Source: Acinetobacter sp. CFCC 10889 (lineage in GTDB: Bacteria > Pseudomonadota > Gammaproteobacteria > Pseudomonadales > Moraxellaceae). Taken from it: DNA of 64,000 bases. The translations under genes and the position numbers were made by a program. The stretch covers positions 1 to 64,000 of the forward strand of contig NZ_LQXQ01000008.1 in NCBI RefSeq assembly GCF_003268395.1, written 5' to 3'. Of this stretch, positions 1-9,572 are shown piece by piece. Position 1 is the first letter of the stretch. Every line of letters begins with the position of its first letter. A model generated the notes under the pieces. The model was not told the origin of the DNA. It was given only the letters and a program-made list of their open reading frames with translations, and ran no database searches.

Positions 1-1082
1 CCAAGATCATTAATGGTTTTAAGTCCATTAATATCTAAATAAATACATGCTGTTGGATAGACGGTTTCATGTTGTAAACGCTTCACTTCAGCATTAAAGA
101 AATTACGATTATACAGTTGTGTCAGTTCATCACGATGGCTCATGAACTCTAAATATTCTTCAAGCTGTTTGCGCGCGGTAAAATCAGTATAGGCGATTTG
201 TACTGTATCCCATGTTTGATGTGCATTTGGGAAAATCATCAGTTGTTCACGTAAATGAATTGTTTTGGCATCCAGTGTTTTATATTCACAATCACGTTCT
301 AAATGATAATGTTCTTGCCATAAATAGAGTAGTTCATTTTGAAAATGTTGTTTGCCATTTTCATTGAGTAAAGTGCGTACATTTTGGTAGAAATGCTGTT
401 TACTGGCAGCATTAAATAAATTGAGCAATGCTTGATTTACATCGATAGAGCGAATGTTTTGGAAGCACAGCAGTAAAAAATCAGGATGTTGTTGAATGTA
501 CTGTTCTAAGTCTTGAATACCTTGATTTTTTAATTCGGTAAATAGTTGTTTGATTCCACTATAATCTTTTACCCAAAGTGCTGTTGGAGAGTGGATAAAC
601 AATGATTCTGCAAAACGACGGGCATTTTGGTAGTCAGAGACATTTTCTGTGGTCAGTAACAAGCGTTCCCAACTGTCCTCATAACCAGGCATGACACTGG
701 CTTTGAGTAAAATATCAATTTGTTTGCCATGACAGGTAAAATTGATCGAAGGGCAGACGCATTGTGCTTGTTTATTCCAAAGTGCAACAAAGAATTTGAC
801 TTTTTCAATACTGATTCTTTCATGATGTAATCGTGCGAAACTTGCTAAGATTTCATTTAAATCAGCAGCCTCATATAATTCTAAAGTGCTTTGATTCACT
901 TGAATGGTATTAATGACCATTAAACAAGGTTGTAAGCGTTCAGGATCTTCGAGTAAATATTGTTCTAAATCCTCAACTCCCTCATCGGTCCATTGTTGAA
1001 AGATTTTTTTGACCGCACTAAAGTCTTGGATCCACATCGCCATAGGGGCTAAGTTGAAAATGGATAACTCAATTTCCCCCAT
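1..1082 (-). CDS. Tandem-PAS diguanylate cyclase, 5' part only
   Basis: The reading frame is open from an ATG at 1082 to the left edge, so about 360 N-terminal residues are visible and the C-terminus is missing. AAAGGAG sits 7 nt before the ATG. Two PAS-like segments are visible: one near residues 8-75 starting NLAPMAMWIQDFS, and a related one near 160-230 starting HSPTALWVKDYS. They are followed by the opening of a GGDEF domain (SHRDELTQLYNRNFF, then ACIYLDINGLKTINDLG). GGDEF domains make the second messenger c-di-GMP. The GG(D/E)EF motif lies outside the window, so catalysis cannot be judged. No membrane segment is seen; a cytosolic sensor is inferred. It is likely monocistronic. Confidence 0.85.
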   Translation of the reverse strand, partial: MGEIELSIFNLAPMAMWIQDFSAVKKIFQQWTDEGVEDLEQYLLEDPERLQPCLMVINTIQVNQSTLELYEAADLNEILASFARLHHERISIEKVKFFVALWNKQAQCVCPSINFTCHGKQIDILLKASVMPGYEDSWERLLLTTENVSDYQNARRFAESLFIHSPTALWVKDYSGIKQLFTELKNQGIQDLEQYIQQHPDFLLLCFQNIRSIDVNQALLNLFNAASKQHFYQNVRTLLNENGKQHFQNELLYLWQEHYHLERDCEYKTLDAKTIHLREQLMIFPNAHQTWDTVQIAYTDFTARKQLEEYLEFMSHRDELTQLYNRNFFNAEVKRLQHETVYPTACIYLDINGLKTINDL

Positions 1083-1142
1083 AATTAAACTCCTTTGTAT
1101 GATCCAAGTGATAAAGTAATTTTTAATTTCAATTAAATAGTT

Positions 1143-1925
1143 TTATTTTTTAGCACGGTGAGCCGCTTTGGGTGGAGCTATTTCTTTTTGACCATGCCAT
1201 GCTGCTATGAAATCATGCTCATTGATATTATACAACTCTAAAATTGCTAAAATCACACCACCGAGGATTTTTGTTTCCTCATTGTATGAGTTTAATTCTA
1301 AAACATTTTTATTCTTAAGTGTATTTAAAATATCACTAATTTCATAACTGCGATCACGACCATTACTATCGATTGGATACATTGGTGTATTAATCACGAT
1401 TTTTGCCAAGCTTTTTTCTGCTTCGCTGAGGTCTAAGGCTTGTACTGCCTGTACAACATCATCATTAAAAATAACAGTATTTTGAATAAATGCATGTAAG
1501 AGATGTTGGGTGAGTTTCGGCAGGGTTTTTTCTACAAAAGGACGAAAAGACACAGGAAAAATCACATTGTGTGAGATGCCTTTAAACATCGGGGCAATTT
1601 CTTCAACTTTATAACCTGCAACACCGCAACCGACAGCAGTTATGAAATATTTAGTTTTAGGATGATTTTTAGTATAAATTTTAAAATCTTCAACATAATG
1701 CTGAATCTGTGACAGAGGCATTTGTTGTAAATGTTCATTCATGGTTGGGATCGCAAAACTTTGACCCGCCCAACCACGTCCTACACCTTTGGTTGCGCCA
1801 AAATGATTCAGTGCGATTTTTGCTGCGCCACCTTGATGAGTTCCAGCCATATTACTGCCAAACACAAAAACTGTATCTTCAGCTAAGTTTTTAATAATAC
1901 TTTCATCATGATATTGGTAAGTCAT
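1143..1925 (-). CDS. Phage-type macro-like protein (A1S_2505-like family)
   Basis: 260 residues. The N-terminal half opens with VFVFGSNMAGTHQGGAAKIAL and continues GRGWAGQSFAIPTM, then FITAVGCGVAGYKVEEIAPMF. This pattern belongs to a family of small phage and bacterial proteins with a macro-domain-like look (glycine-rich FGSN loop, later G-x-G-x-AG segment). Its biochemical role is not established to my knowledge; nucleotide or ADP-ribose binding is only inferred. The C-terminal 110 residues are unrecognised. It follows the GGDEF gene on the same strand but is transcribed before it; the 60-nt gap would permit cotranscription. Confidence 0.6.
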   Translation of the reverse strand: MTYQYHDESIIKNLAEDTVFVFGSNMAGTHQGGAAKIALNHFGATKGVGRGWAGQSFAIPTMNEHLQQMPLSQIQHYVEDFKIYTKNHPKTKYFITAVGCGVAGYKVEEIAPMFKGISHNVIFPVSFRPFVEKTLPKLTQHLLHAFIQNTVIFNDDVVQAVQALDLSEAEKSLAKIVINTPMYPIDSNGRDRSYEISDILNTLKNKNVLELNSYNEETKILGGVILAILELYNINEHDFIAAWHGQKEIAPPKAAHRAKK

Positions 1926-2127
1926 TTTGCTATGATTCCATAATATGGCTTTGCTTCATGTTGCAATTGAATTGGGTAATGGTCAAGTGATAATATGAGA
2001 AAAGAGGATTTATGATCACTAAAATAGTTTTCTATATTTTCATGAAGTCTATAAATAGAAACATACTTGATCATGTTATAAAGTTTAAAAATAGATAATT
2101 GTGAGCAATTTATAATATAAATATTTA

Positions 2128-2159
2128 AAAATCAGCCATATATTGATATGGCTGATTTT
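2128..2159. terminator. Rho-independent terminator after the siderophore receptor
   Basis: A perfect 14-bp inverted repeat (AAAATCAGCCATAT / ATATGGCTGATTTT) with a 4-nt loop lies 6 nt beyond the receptor stop codon. A/T runs on both sides allow termination in either direction. Confidence 0.8.
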
Positions 2160-2165
2160 ATTTTA

Positions 2166-4400
2166 TTAATATTTTGCTTTTAATGTTAAAAGAAAGTTTC
2201 TAGGTTCACCATAAAAATTACCATAACCTGGTTGACCAATCGTACTATAGTATTTTTTATCAAATAGATTATTTAGGTTAAATGTTAGATCAAGATTAGG
2301 GTTAATGATATACGCTGCTCTTAATGACCAAACTGCATAATCAGGTTGAATAATATTCACACTTACCCAGTCTCCATCAAACTTTGTTGTTACAGGATTA
2401 AATTCTTGCTTCCATCCAGTAATATAGTTCTTACTTTGTGCTGTAACCCCACCACCTATTTCTAAGCCTTCTATAATGTCATCTAGCTTATAATTTGTCC
2501 AAATTTTAGCAAGATTTTTTGGCGTGTAGGTATTGTAGGGTTTATCTAAATTTTCTTTATTTTCATTTTCATTATAAGTGTATCCAACTGATATATTCCA
2601 ATTGGGTGTAATTGTGCCATTTAACTCAAAGTCGATACCTTTACTTTGCATTGACCCTGATGCTACATAACAACAAGATGAATTGGTATTGTCTAATGTT
2701 CCGTGTGATTTATAAACTTTTTCATTTTCTTTTCGTACATCGAAATAGGCAAGCGAAGCCAATAAATTTGAATTAAGTTGATGCTTAACACCAAATTCTA
2801 TATTTCTTCCTGTTAATGGTTTTAAGCCAACTTTATCATTGACATCTGCTAAATAGTTTCTTTGACTTTTATAAATTTCTGCAAAACTTGTATACAGTGT
2901 AGTCGTAGGTAGAAGATTATAGGTTATGCCATAATATGGAACAAATTTGCGAGGCTCTTTGTATTTGTCACTTGTTATATCGGTATGGTCTGTCAAAGTT
3001 GTTGTATCATTAAGGGTATAACGACCACCTAAAGTGACTGCAAGTGCTTCTAATGGGCGTAAGCGTAATGACGCATAAGTTACTGTTTTTTGGTTTTTCG
3101 TTGTATTGTCAGTTGTCCAAGGTTGAGCAGGGTATGCCCATTCTGGCGGTGCTACACGATCAAAAGCATTGCCATCTGCATAATAAATCCAATTTTCTTT
3201 ATAGTCATTATGGCTATTACTATGATCAATACCGAGAATTAAATCATGTTTTTGTTCAAATAAATTAAAGCTACCTTGCAGATTTAAATCTAGCGTTGTT
3301 TCTTTAAAATCTGTTTTACTTTGATTGCGCCACCATTGACTTTCAAGGGTATCATAATTAACAGCACCCTCCATTTCAGCAGTATTAATACCATCATCAC
3401 CAATATTATGACGGACATTAAACTGTGTTTTCCAATCCGAGTTAAAAGCGTGTTCTAAGTTTGCAAATATAGAAATATTTTCACGTTTCATCCATCCCCA
3501 CGGTGCGCCCATTGTGGTGTTACGTGATAAATTTAAATCAGCACCATCTTGCCAACGTGGTAAACTGGCATTAAAAGCATCTGTTTTATCTCTTTGATAA
3601 CTTGCTCCTGTAAATAAAGTCGTCTGAGGAGTAAGATCAAAGTTAAGTGCACCATAGATCATTTCACGGCGATTATGCGTTGGTTTATAGAAAAAATCTT
3701 GATCCTGAAATACTCCTACAATTCTTCCTTGTATGGTTTGTTCAGTATTTAATGCACCTGTGGCATCAATTTCAGTACGATAATTATTCCAACTACCAAG
3801 ACTAAATTTAGAATTAATTTCATTTGTATTTTTAGGGCGTTTTGATGTTAAATTAATTACACCACCTGCTTCACCCGCTCCAAACAAGCCATCAGCACCA
3901 CGAAGTAAAGCGACTGATTCGTATTGTGCCATATCTGCGTTATTATTACGGTTTTGAATGCTTGAACTACCACCACCATCATAACGAATATTTTCTATTT
4001 TTAAACCACGAGAGCTATAGTTGTTATTTAACCAAAGTTGTTCTCGAGTAACTCCTGTGGTTTGTAGCATGACATCATCTAAAGTTTTTAGTCCTTGTTG
4101 ATCCATACGCTCACTAGAGATCACAGTGACAGATTGAGGGATATCTTTTAAATTTTGCGTGGTTTTTCCTACATTTGCTGTAAGTTTTTTGGATTTTGCA
4201 ATCATTGATATTTCAGGTAGTTGAGCAATATTCTCATTTTCCTCTGATTTTTGATTGGATATTTTTTCTGTGGTGATCACTTGTTGTTCAGTTTTTGCAT
4301 GCGCAGATACTGTAACGATATTAGCGATCGTAAATGGTATACCTAAAATAATTGCACGAATGGCTAGTTCTAGCATCGTTTTAGTTGATTTTTTTTCCAT
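2166..4400 (-). CDS. TonB-dependent siderophore receptor
   Basis: 744 residues, normal for the family. Outer-membrane beta-barrel that imports a ferric siderophore using TonB energy. A signal-like hydrophobic stretch (about residues 10-34) is followed by a plug (about 75-190) with the typical KDIPQSVTVISSERM, LDDVMLQTTGVTRE, SRGLKIENIRYDGG and LLRGADGLFGAGEAGGVINL blocks. The barrel ends with GEPRNFLLTLKAKY and a terminal aromatic residue. There is no N-terminal signalling (STN) domain, so it is not a transducer of the FpvA/FecA kind. The family match is to siderophore receptors such as FhuE/FpvA; the substrate cannot be named. No convincing Fur box was seen upstream of 4400. Confidence 0.88.
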   Translation of the reverse strand: MEKKSTKTMLELAIRAIILGIPFTIANIVTVSAHAKTEQQVITTEKISNQKSEENENIAQLPEISMIAKSKKLTANVGKTTQNLKDIPQSVTVISSERMDQQGLKTLDDVMLQTTGVTREQLWLNNNYSSRGLKIENIRYDGGGSSSIQNRNNNADMAQYESVALLRGADGLFGAGEAGGVINLTSKRPKNTNEINSKFSLGSWNNYRTEIDATGALNTEQTIQGRIVGVFQDQDFFYKPTHNRREMIYGALNFDLTPQTTLFTGASYQRDKTDAFNASLPRWQDGADLNLSRNTTMGAPWGWMKRENISIFANLEHAFNSDWKTQFNVRHNIGDDGINTAEMEGAVNYDTLESQWWRNQSKTDFKETTLDLNLQGSFNLFEQKHDLILGIDHSNSHNDYKENWIYYADGNAFDRVAPPEWAYPAQPWTTDNTTKNQKTVTYASLRLRPLEALAVTLGGRYTLNDTTTLTDHTDITSDKYKEPRKFVPYYGITYNLLPTTTLYTSFAEIYKSQRNYLADVNDKVGLKPLTGRNIEFGVKHQLNSNLLASLAYFDVRKENEKVYKSHGTLDNTNSSCCYVASGSMQSKGIDFELNGTITPNWNISVGYTYNENENKENLDKPYNTYTPKNLAKIWTNYKLDDIIEGLEIGGGVTAQSKNYITGWKQEFNPVTTKFDGDWVSVNIIQPDYAVWSLRAAYIINPNLDLTFNLNNLFDKKYYSTIGQPGYGNFYGEPRNFLLTLKAKY

Positions 4401-4756
4401 TAAATTACTCTTTTGAGTGCATGTTTCTCTAAGAGTCGGATAAGTCTAAATAAAAGCTCATTTATTATTTAATTAATGATGTTATGCATTTCACAATAAC
4501 AGCATGGTTGTAAACTGTTTTAAAGCAGACTTGGTGGAGTCTTACATCAAAATTTTTAATTTCAGGGTTATAGGAATGGATCAAGTATTCGCTTTATGAA
4601 AAATATCTATATGTTAGGTAGATTATTGATATTCATGCTAATGCTTAATGGTGCAGAGAATTTCAGTATTGATCATATACTTGAAAAAATATATTTGATC
4701 CACTAAAAAGCCCAGTTTGCACGTCTCTTTCTAGTTGAAAGTGTATAAAATTGAAT

Positions 4757-4807
4757 AAAAAGTAGAAAACCATTTACTATCAAGTAATTGTGTTTTTCTA
4801 CTTTTTT
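4757..4807. terminator. Long A/T-rich hairpin, terminator-like
   Basis: A 13-bp perfect stem (AAAAAGTAGAAAA / TTTTCTACTTTTT) with a 24-nt loop and a T tail on either strand. No intact gene ends here, so it may mark the end of a lost gene. Confidence 0.5.
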
Positions 4808-5108
4808 ATATGTATAAAAACTAGGTATATAAAACACACTCGACTTAATAAAATTAAGCTCACAACTAGTTTGTACTCGTTCTAGCTCATTTTGACATCA
4901 ATGTTCCATCTCATGAATATGCTTGGTGGCGGGCTTTGCTGCACAAACCTATTCTTAGGAGCTTCTTCAGCAATATAATTTCCGAATGAAGAAGCTAGCA
5001 CCTAAAATTTATCGCACAACTAATTGGCCCTCGTATAACTGAGCCTGTAATACAGGCAGCTTATTATCTCTGAAATAAACTCGACGTATTTTCATATTGC
5101 GACCCGTT

Positions 5109-5160
5109 CTTGGAACAACCGTTCCGAGAATCACAACAACTATGGAACAAATGTTCCATA
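5109..5160. promoter_or_regulatory. Two tandem operator-like palindromes
   Basis: TATGGAACAAATGTTCCATA (5141-5160) is a palindrome with perfect 9-bp arms. CTTGGAACAACCGTTCCGAG (5109-5128) is a second copy with 7 of 9 arm positions paired. Their centres are 32 bp apart, about three helical turns, so bound dimers would sit on the same DNA face. The bound protein is unknown. Confidence 0.55.
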
Positions 5161-5250
5161 TTTCTTTATAATTTTTTATTCGTTTGATACTGCAACACCC
5201 AGAGTCTGGAATTTTTCTGCAACGCCTTTTGTAGTGTGGCATTCAAGCTC

Positions 5251-5320
5251 TTTCCAGAAAAATTAGTTTTTATGACCATCTTTCCTGAAAAGAGTACGGA
5301 TTGAAGCTATTTTCCAGAAA
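5251..5320. repeat. Three TTTCC(A/T)GAAA repeats at exact 30-bp spacing
   Basis: Copies start at 5251, 5281 and 5311. The first and third are extended by a related upstream flank (ATTCAAGCTC and TTGAAGCTAT), giving a near-20-bp direct repeat. The last copy ends 3 bp from the stop codon of the Avs-like gene. Spacing of about three helical turns suggests protein binding. Confidence 0.6.
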
Positions 5321-5322
5321 TT

Positions 5323-8300
5323 TTACTCCGGTTCTTCACGAGGCTCAAAGCCCAAGTACTCGGTCTCTTCGCTAATGCGTTTTAAAGAGCAATCGCTCGG
5401 CATGTAAACGTACCTACTAGTGACTTCCATTAATTTTGCATCGTTGGCAAAACCTTGGCTGATCTGTTTTCTACCAAAACGCGAAAATACCAAAGATTTA
5501 CCAACCTTAGATAGGTAACTATCTAAGGTGTCTTTCCTAATAAACAAAGAAGAATTTCTATCAATGTTATGACTAAACGCAGCCAAGTCTTGGTTTTCAT
5601 CGAGCCATCCACTGTCTTGATCCCAGCTAAGGTTCATCTTCTCAATTAAATCAGGACAAGGCATACTAATAGAGCTTTGTTCAACATTGCTTGAGTAATC
5701 GTACTGCCACTCCCCACCTCTCAATAGTTGAATGCTAGAGAATATTCTCTGGTCATCTGAAATAGTCGTATCTTGTTCAGCAATACATTGCTTGAAAGCT
5801 GGGCTTCTAGGGTACTCCGCCAAGTAGACACGGTAGCAGTGGTCATTACTATGATTGTGGAGTTCGAATGCTTCAGTGTTGCTAGGGTCAACAAAATAGC
5901 CATTATAACTCGATATACCAAGGAAGCTTTCAGCGTCGAACGAGACGTCGTCCTCATCTCGTTTAGCGTGAACCTCTGAATAAAAACTCAAGTTAATCCA
6001 AGTTGTACTGCTCTCGTCATTCAAGACAAGTACGTTGCTTGCAACGAAATAATCATCAGTCTGCAACCAATAGTCCACATTACTTTCTGGCAGCTCAAGC
6101 TCTTGTATTATTAGGTTTCTAAGAGGGTACTTTTGCTTTGATGACAAATCTCTTATGTCTGATATATCAACTTTTCTAAGTTCTAACGACCAGAATCTAT
6201 CAGAGGTTAATTGTGGCTTCCAACGAGATTGGACCGGTGCTACATTCGCAGCTAACAGACCTATCAATCGGTGAAAAGCAACCCAATAACATTTCTTGCC
6301 GATGGTTTCTGCATAGCCGGGCTTTGCTCTTCCTCTTCCATATTTATGAAGAGTTGCCAAGTCATGCTTGAGGGCTCCATTACCATATCCGGGATAGCCG
6401 ATATATTCGGCTTCTCTCATAATCCAACAGGCAATATTCTCAAGAGTTATGTTCTGTGATTGTAAGTTAAAGGCTCTAAGTCTTGGTTCAACTACATAGC
6501 GCCAAAAGTCAGGACCTAATTGATCACCCCATAGGCGCATGTTTGAGGGCAAATTTTCTAGTGTAAGCAAGGTCTGCACATCGCTTAGAATAGGCCATGT
6601 TGATGGTAGAGAAGGAGTTACATATTGATTTGATATTCTGTCTTCTTCAATCCCTAGTTTCACAAGCTCCTGTCTCAATAGCTGGGAATGCTCGCGAATT
6701 AAAATGTTATTTGAGCTGCTATTTGCTCTAATATATCTATTTAATGGCTGTACGAAGTTCTCAACTGACTCAGGTGAAAGCAAGCAGGACGTATACATAG
6801 CCAGAATCAAGCTTTCAAGTATGTAGTCGTCGTCACACCCAGTAAACGTGTTTACTGCATGCAGGCATATCACAGGGTATTGTTTAAAAAGCAAGCCAAG
6901 GCATCTTGTTGCTTGATCTCTGACTCGACGATCCGTAGCTGAACAACACCAAAGTAAAGCCGAGGATGCTAATTTATAACTTTCTTCGGGCCAATTGGTT
7001 GCTTCTATTTTTTCCAAAGCTTCAATTAGAAACCAAATTGCACCTTTTTTATTATATGACTCTGATAAGGCGACAGAAAGGTAGGTATCTCTTGATGGAG
7101 AGTCTTGTCTCCATTGAAAATCTTTGAACAAACTTTCTGCGTTAAGATAATGACTTGGAACTATAGATAGTTGGAATAGGCTTTCAAAAACAGTCTGCCA
7201 CAATCCGCCCGTTCTTAATGCCCCAAACATATGTTCTTTAATGGCAGGGGTAACACTTTGCTTTGAACGCCAAGTTAGTGACTTTACAAAAAGGCTATGT
7301 GCTAAATCGTTGTCTAAGCCCAGGCGGTTATCAGTGATTTCGATACCGATCTCTTCAGGGAGAATGCTTGCAAGAGCTTCTAAAACGCCACTCTCCATAT
7401 CTGTTAAAATCGCCAGCTTTTCTGCAAGGATTGATAGATCACTATTGCCAGTTTCTTGATAGGATTGAACTATTGAAGATGCGCGCAGCATATCTCCAAA
7501 CCTCTGATAACCAAACCTAATAAGAAAATTTTCATCGTTAGTTGCTGATAAAATTAGCAGTTGCTCTTTAACTAGCTCATCAATAAACCTTTCTGGAAGT
7601 AGCTCATTACCTAGAATAGGTTTAACTGTATTTACGGCAGTTTCCCAATTTATAGTTTGGGTTTCTGAATGAGCTAGAAAATCAGACAATTTGCTCATTA
7701 CCGCTCTAACGATATTTTTAGGACTAACATAGTCTAATCGCTCTCTCAATGAGTCATCGATTTGCTTGAGGTGTTTAGAAAAAATGGTTGAGAAGCCACT
7801 AGTCGATACGTCAAGAGAACAAGAGTCCTCCGACTTGTGAGTTTTGAAGACTAAATGTAGAAGTAATGGGTTTCGTAGCTCATCTGTAAAAATAGGTGTT
7901 ATCTCACTTTCAACATTGTAGCGTTGAGAGAATGAGGAGAGGACATCGTGAAAATTCCTAGTGAATCCAATATGACTATATGCATAGCCAGGGAATCGTT
8001 CATCAACAACTAAATTGGTATATATATCGCGACTAGACACAACAATCTTGATACGAGGATATTCATTTAGTTGTTGGATTATTTCTGGCAGTTTGTTTTT
8101 CCACTTTCTTGCTTTTGCTCCTTCGTTTAACGCATCGATAGCAATAACAAAACAATAGTTATTGGCTTGAGCACTTGCTTGAAGACAAGATAGTAATTTG
8201 TCTCGACCAACATCGGCTCCAAAGCCTAGTTTGCTTCTTACTACATCCCAAGGTTCCGCGTTATCAAAATCTTCCCCAAATAGCACCAGAGTATGAGCGC

Positions 8301-9447
8301 CTTTGTCGAGCCTTCTCTTCGCAAAACTTACGATAGAATGTGTCTTGCCTGCACCTGCCGGACCGGTTAGTAGGAAAGATCGAGCGTGGCAGGACTGAAT
8401 CAGAGGGCTGTTGAGACAAATTTCAATATCTATTATCGAAGCAAGTAATTCCCTTGAGGCATCTAGGTTCTCAGCAGGGAATACACACATATATTCAGCC
8501 TGGAATTGTCTAAATGAAGGCGTATCACTACCTTCACCGTGTTCCGCAAAAAACTTTTTCTCTTGCTGTTTTACAGCATTTTCACAGAGCGGCTTAAGTG
8601 ATCTTATGATATCTAAAGTTGAACAAATAACTGTTTGGTCAATAATGTTGTGCTTACTAGAAGTTTTATCTAAAAGTACTTTTAGTAGCTGTATCGCTTG
8701 CACTCTCTCGCTTTCAGGTGTCTGGGAGAATACCTTTTCTGAATATTGAGCTTTTGTTCTGAAGCTGATTTTTAATGGTTTCCAAATATTAACGAGCCAC
8801 TGTTTAAAATCATAAACTTCTCCAAAAGAATCTAAAGCATCATGGGCTTCTGTAATTATATCTAAATCACTGCAATACCTTGGACCAGCGAAGGCGGCTG
8901 CTGAGTCAATACAGTTTTGTATCTTCTGAGATGTTAATGTATTCTCGTTAAACCAGTAGGCTACAAAACCACCACTTTTGTCTATTTCTAATATCTGCTG
9001 TCTAGATATTTCAGCCGTAACCAGTTTTATATGAAGATTTGGTTTTTGAGTTTTGATGTCTTCGCACCATTCTTCAAATTTTTCAACTTCACTTTTTCCT
9101 CTTTTTCCTTCTGCAACTCTACCTGTTAGATCAAATGGTATATAAATCCAGTATTCAGATAATGTTGGATGATTTTTTAATGCAGTGGTTAATGATTTTT
9201 TGATCTGGTCAAATTCACTATTGCCAAGCTTAAAAAAGTATTTTGCTTGAATTCCTAGAATATCTCCTGCGGGGGTTTTGTAATAAGCTTCTACACCCCC
9301 GTCACCACCATCGCCGCGCAAACTAAAGAACGAGGAGCCTTGTGGTGATTTACAATGTGCTTTAAAAAGTTGAATCGCGAGCGATTCAAAGCTGTCATTT
9401 TTACTCTTAGGTGTAGATCGAATTTGATTGAAGTCTATCATTGCCAA
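5323..9447 (-). CDS. Avs-like STAND NTPase with N-terminal PD-(D/E)XK nuclease
   Basis: 1374 residues. The N-terminus has a Mrr/Cap4-type nuclease pattern: RGDGGDGGVEAYY (D46, D49, E53) then GIQAKYF (Q67-A-K69). A GPRY segment near 190 precedes a STAND ATPase with P-loop GPAGAGKT (362-369), Walker B followed by IDALNE (437-442) and VSSRD. The remaining 800 residues are a large helical sensor without a motif I can name. This order matches AVAST (Avs) antiphage proteins, which bind a conserved phage protein such as terminase or portal, assemble and then cleave DNA. The phage target here is unknown. It is divergent from the Septu pair. A narrower Avs class is not assigned, and a related STAND nuclease outside Avs is possible. 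Confidence 0.72.
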   Translation of the reverse strand: MAMIDFNQIRSTPKSKNDSFESLAIQLFKAHCKSPQGSSFFSLRGDGGDGGVEAYYKTPAGDILGIQAKYFFKLGNSEFDQIKKSLTTALKNHPTLSEYWIYIPFDLTGRVAEGKRGKSEVEKFEEWCEDIKTQKPNLHIKLVTAEISRQQILEIDKSGGFVAYWFNENTLTSQKIQNCIDSAAAFAGPRYCSDLDIITEAHDALDSFGEVYDFKQWLVNIWKPLKISFRTKAQYSEKVFSQTPESERVQAIQLLKVLLDKTSSKHNIIDQTVICSTLDIIRSLKPLCENAVKQQEKKFFAEHGEGSDTPSFRQFQAEYMCVFPAENLDASRELLASIIDIEICLNSPLIQSCHARSFLLTGPAGAGKTHSIVSFAKRRLDKGAHTLVLFGEDFDNAEPWDVVRSKLGFGADVGRDKLLSCLQASAQANNYCFVIAIDALNEGAKARKWKNKLPEIIQQLNEYPRIKIVVSSRDIYTNLVVDERFPGYAYSHIGFTRNFHDVLSSFSQRYNVESEITPIFTDELRNPLLLHLVFKTHKSEDSCSLDVSTSGFSTIFSKHLKQIDDSLRERLDYVSPKNIVRAVMSKLSDFLAHSETQTINWETAVNTVKPILGNELLPERFIDELVKEQLLILSATNDENFLIRFGYQRFGDMLRASSIVQSYQETGNSDLSILAEKLAILTDMESGVLEALASILPEEIGIEITDNRLGLDNDLAHSLFVKSLTWRSKQSVTPAIKEHMFGALRTGGLWQTVFESLFQLSIVPSHYLNAESLFKDFQWRQDSPSRDTYLSVALSESYNKKGAIWFLIEALEKIEATNWPEESYKLASSALLWCCSATDRRVRDQATRCLGLLFKQYPVICLHAVNTFTGCDDDYILESLILAMYTSCLLSPESVENFVQPLNRYIRANSSSNNILIREHSQLLRQELVKLGIEEDRISNQYVTPSLPSTWPILSDVQTLLTLENLPSNMRLWGDQLGPDFWRYVVEPRLRAFNLQSQNITLENIACWIMREAEYIGYPGYGNGALKHDLATLHKYGRGRAKPGYAETIGKKCYWVAFHRLIGLLAANVAPVQSRWKPQLTSDRFWSLELRKVDISDIRDLSSKQKYPLRNLIIQELELPESNVDYWLQTDDYFVASNVLVLNDESSTTWINLSFYSEVHAKRDEDDVSFDAESFLGISSYNGYFVDPSNTEAFELHNHSNDHCYRVYLAEYPRSPAFKQCIAEQDTTISDDQRIFSSIQLLRGGEWQYDYSSNVEQSSISMPCPDLIEKMNLSWDQDSGWLDENQDLAAFSHNIDRNSSLFIRKDTLDSYLSKVGKSLVFSRFGRKQISQGFANDAKLMEVTSRYVYMPSDCSLKRISEETEYLGFEPREEPE

Positions 9448-9483
9448 AATTATCCCTCATTACGCAGCTATAGTTATGCGGAT

Positions 9484-9527
9484 GGTAATATTACCTCATA
9501 TCTTAAAGCCGTGATGTGAGCCGTCAA
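9484..9527 (-). promoter_or_regulatory. Candidate promoter and operator of the Avs-like gene
   Basis: Reading on the minus strand, TTGACG (9522-9527) and TAAGAT (9500-9505) are separated by 16 bp. A perfect 12-bp palindrome GGTAATATTACC (9484-9495) lies just downstream of the -10, where a repressor could block initiation. The start codon follows about 40 nt later. Confidence 0.5.
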
Positions 9528-9572
9528 ATAGGTAAACATAAGTTAAACCCAATGGCTGTGATGACAGTTAAA

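Larger units (their letters stand above)
4401..5322. other. 922-bp non-coding block at the left edge of the island, rich in inverted and direct repeats
   Basis: I see no convincing gene here. The short frames (for example 5009-5242 minus) match nothing I recognise. The block holds a terminator-like hairpin (4757-4806), an inverted repeat AGCTTCTTCA/TGAAGAAGCT (4960-4969 and 4987-4996), a 15-bp palindrome GCCTGTAATACAGGC (5043-5057), two tandem GGAAC-GTTCC palindromes (5109-5160) and three TTTCC(A/T)GAAA copies (5251, 5281, 5311). Repeat density rises sharply from about 4.9 kb to the 3' end of the Avs-like gene, which suggests an element end or a regulatory remnant (inference). Confidence 0.6.

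Noticed and set aside
5112..5160. GAAC-N4-GTTC palindromes as SOS (LexA) boxes
   Set aside because: They match the Gram-positive LexA pattern, but Acinetobacter-type bacteria lack a classical LexA and no SOS gene is adjacent.
5009..5242. 77-residue minus-strand frame covering the tandem palindromes
   Set aside because: No recognisable motif, unusual Cys/Arg composition, no ribosome-binding site, and it lies across the repeats.
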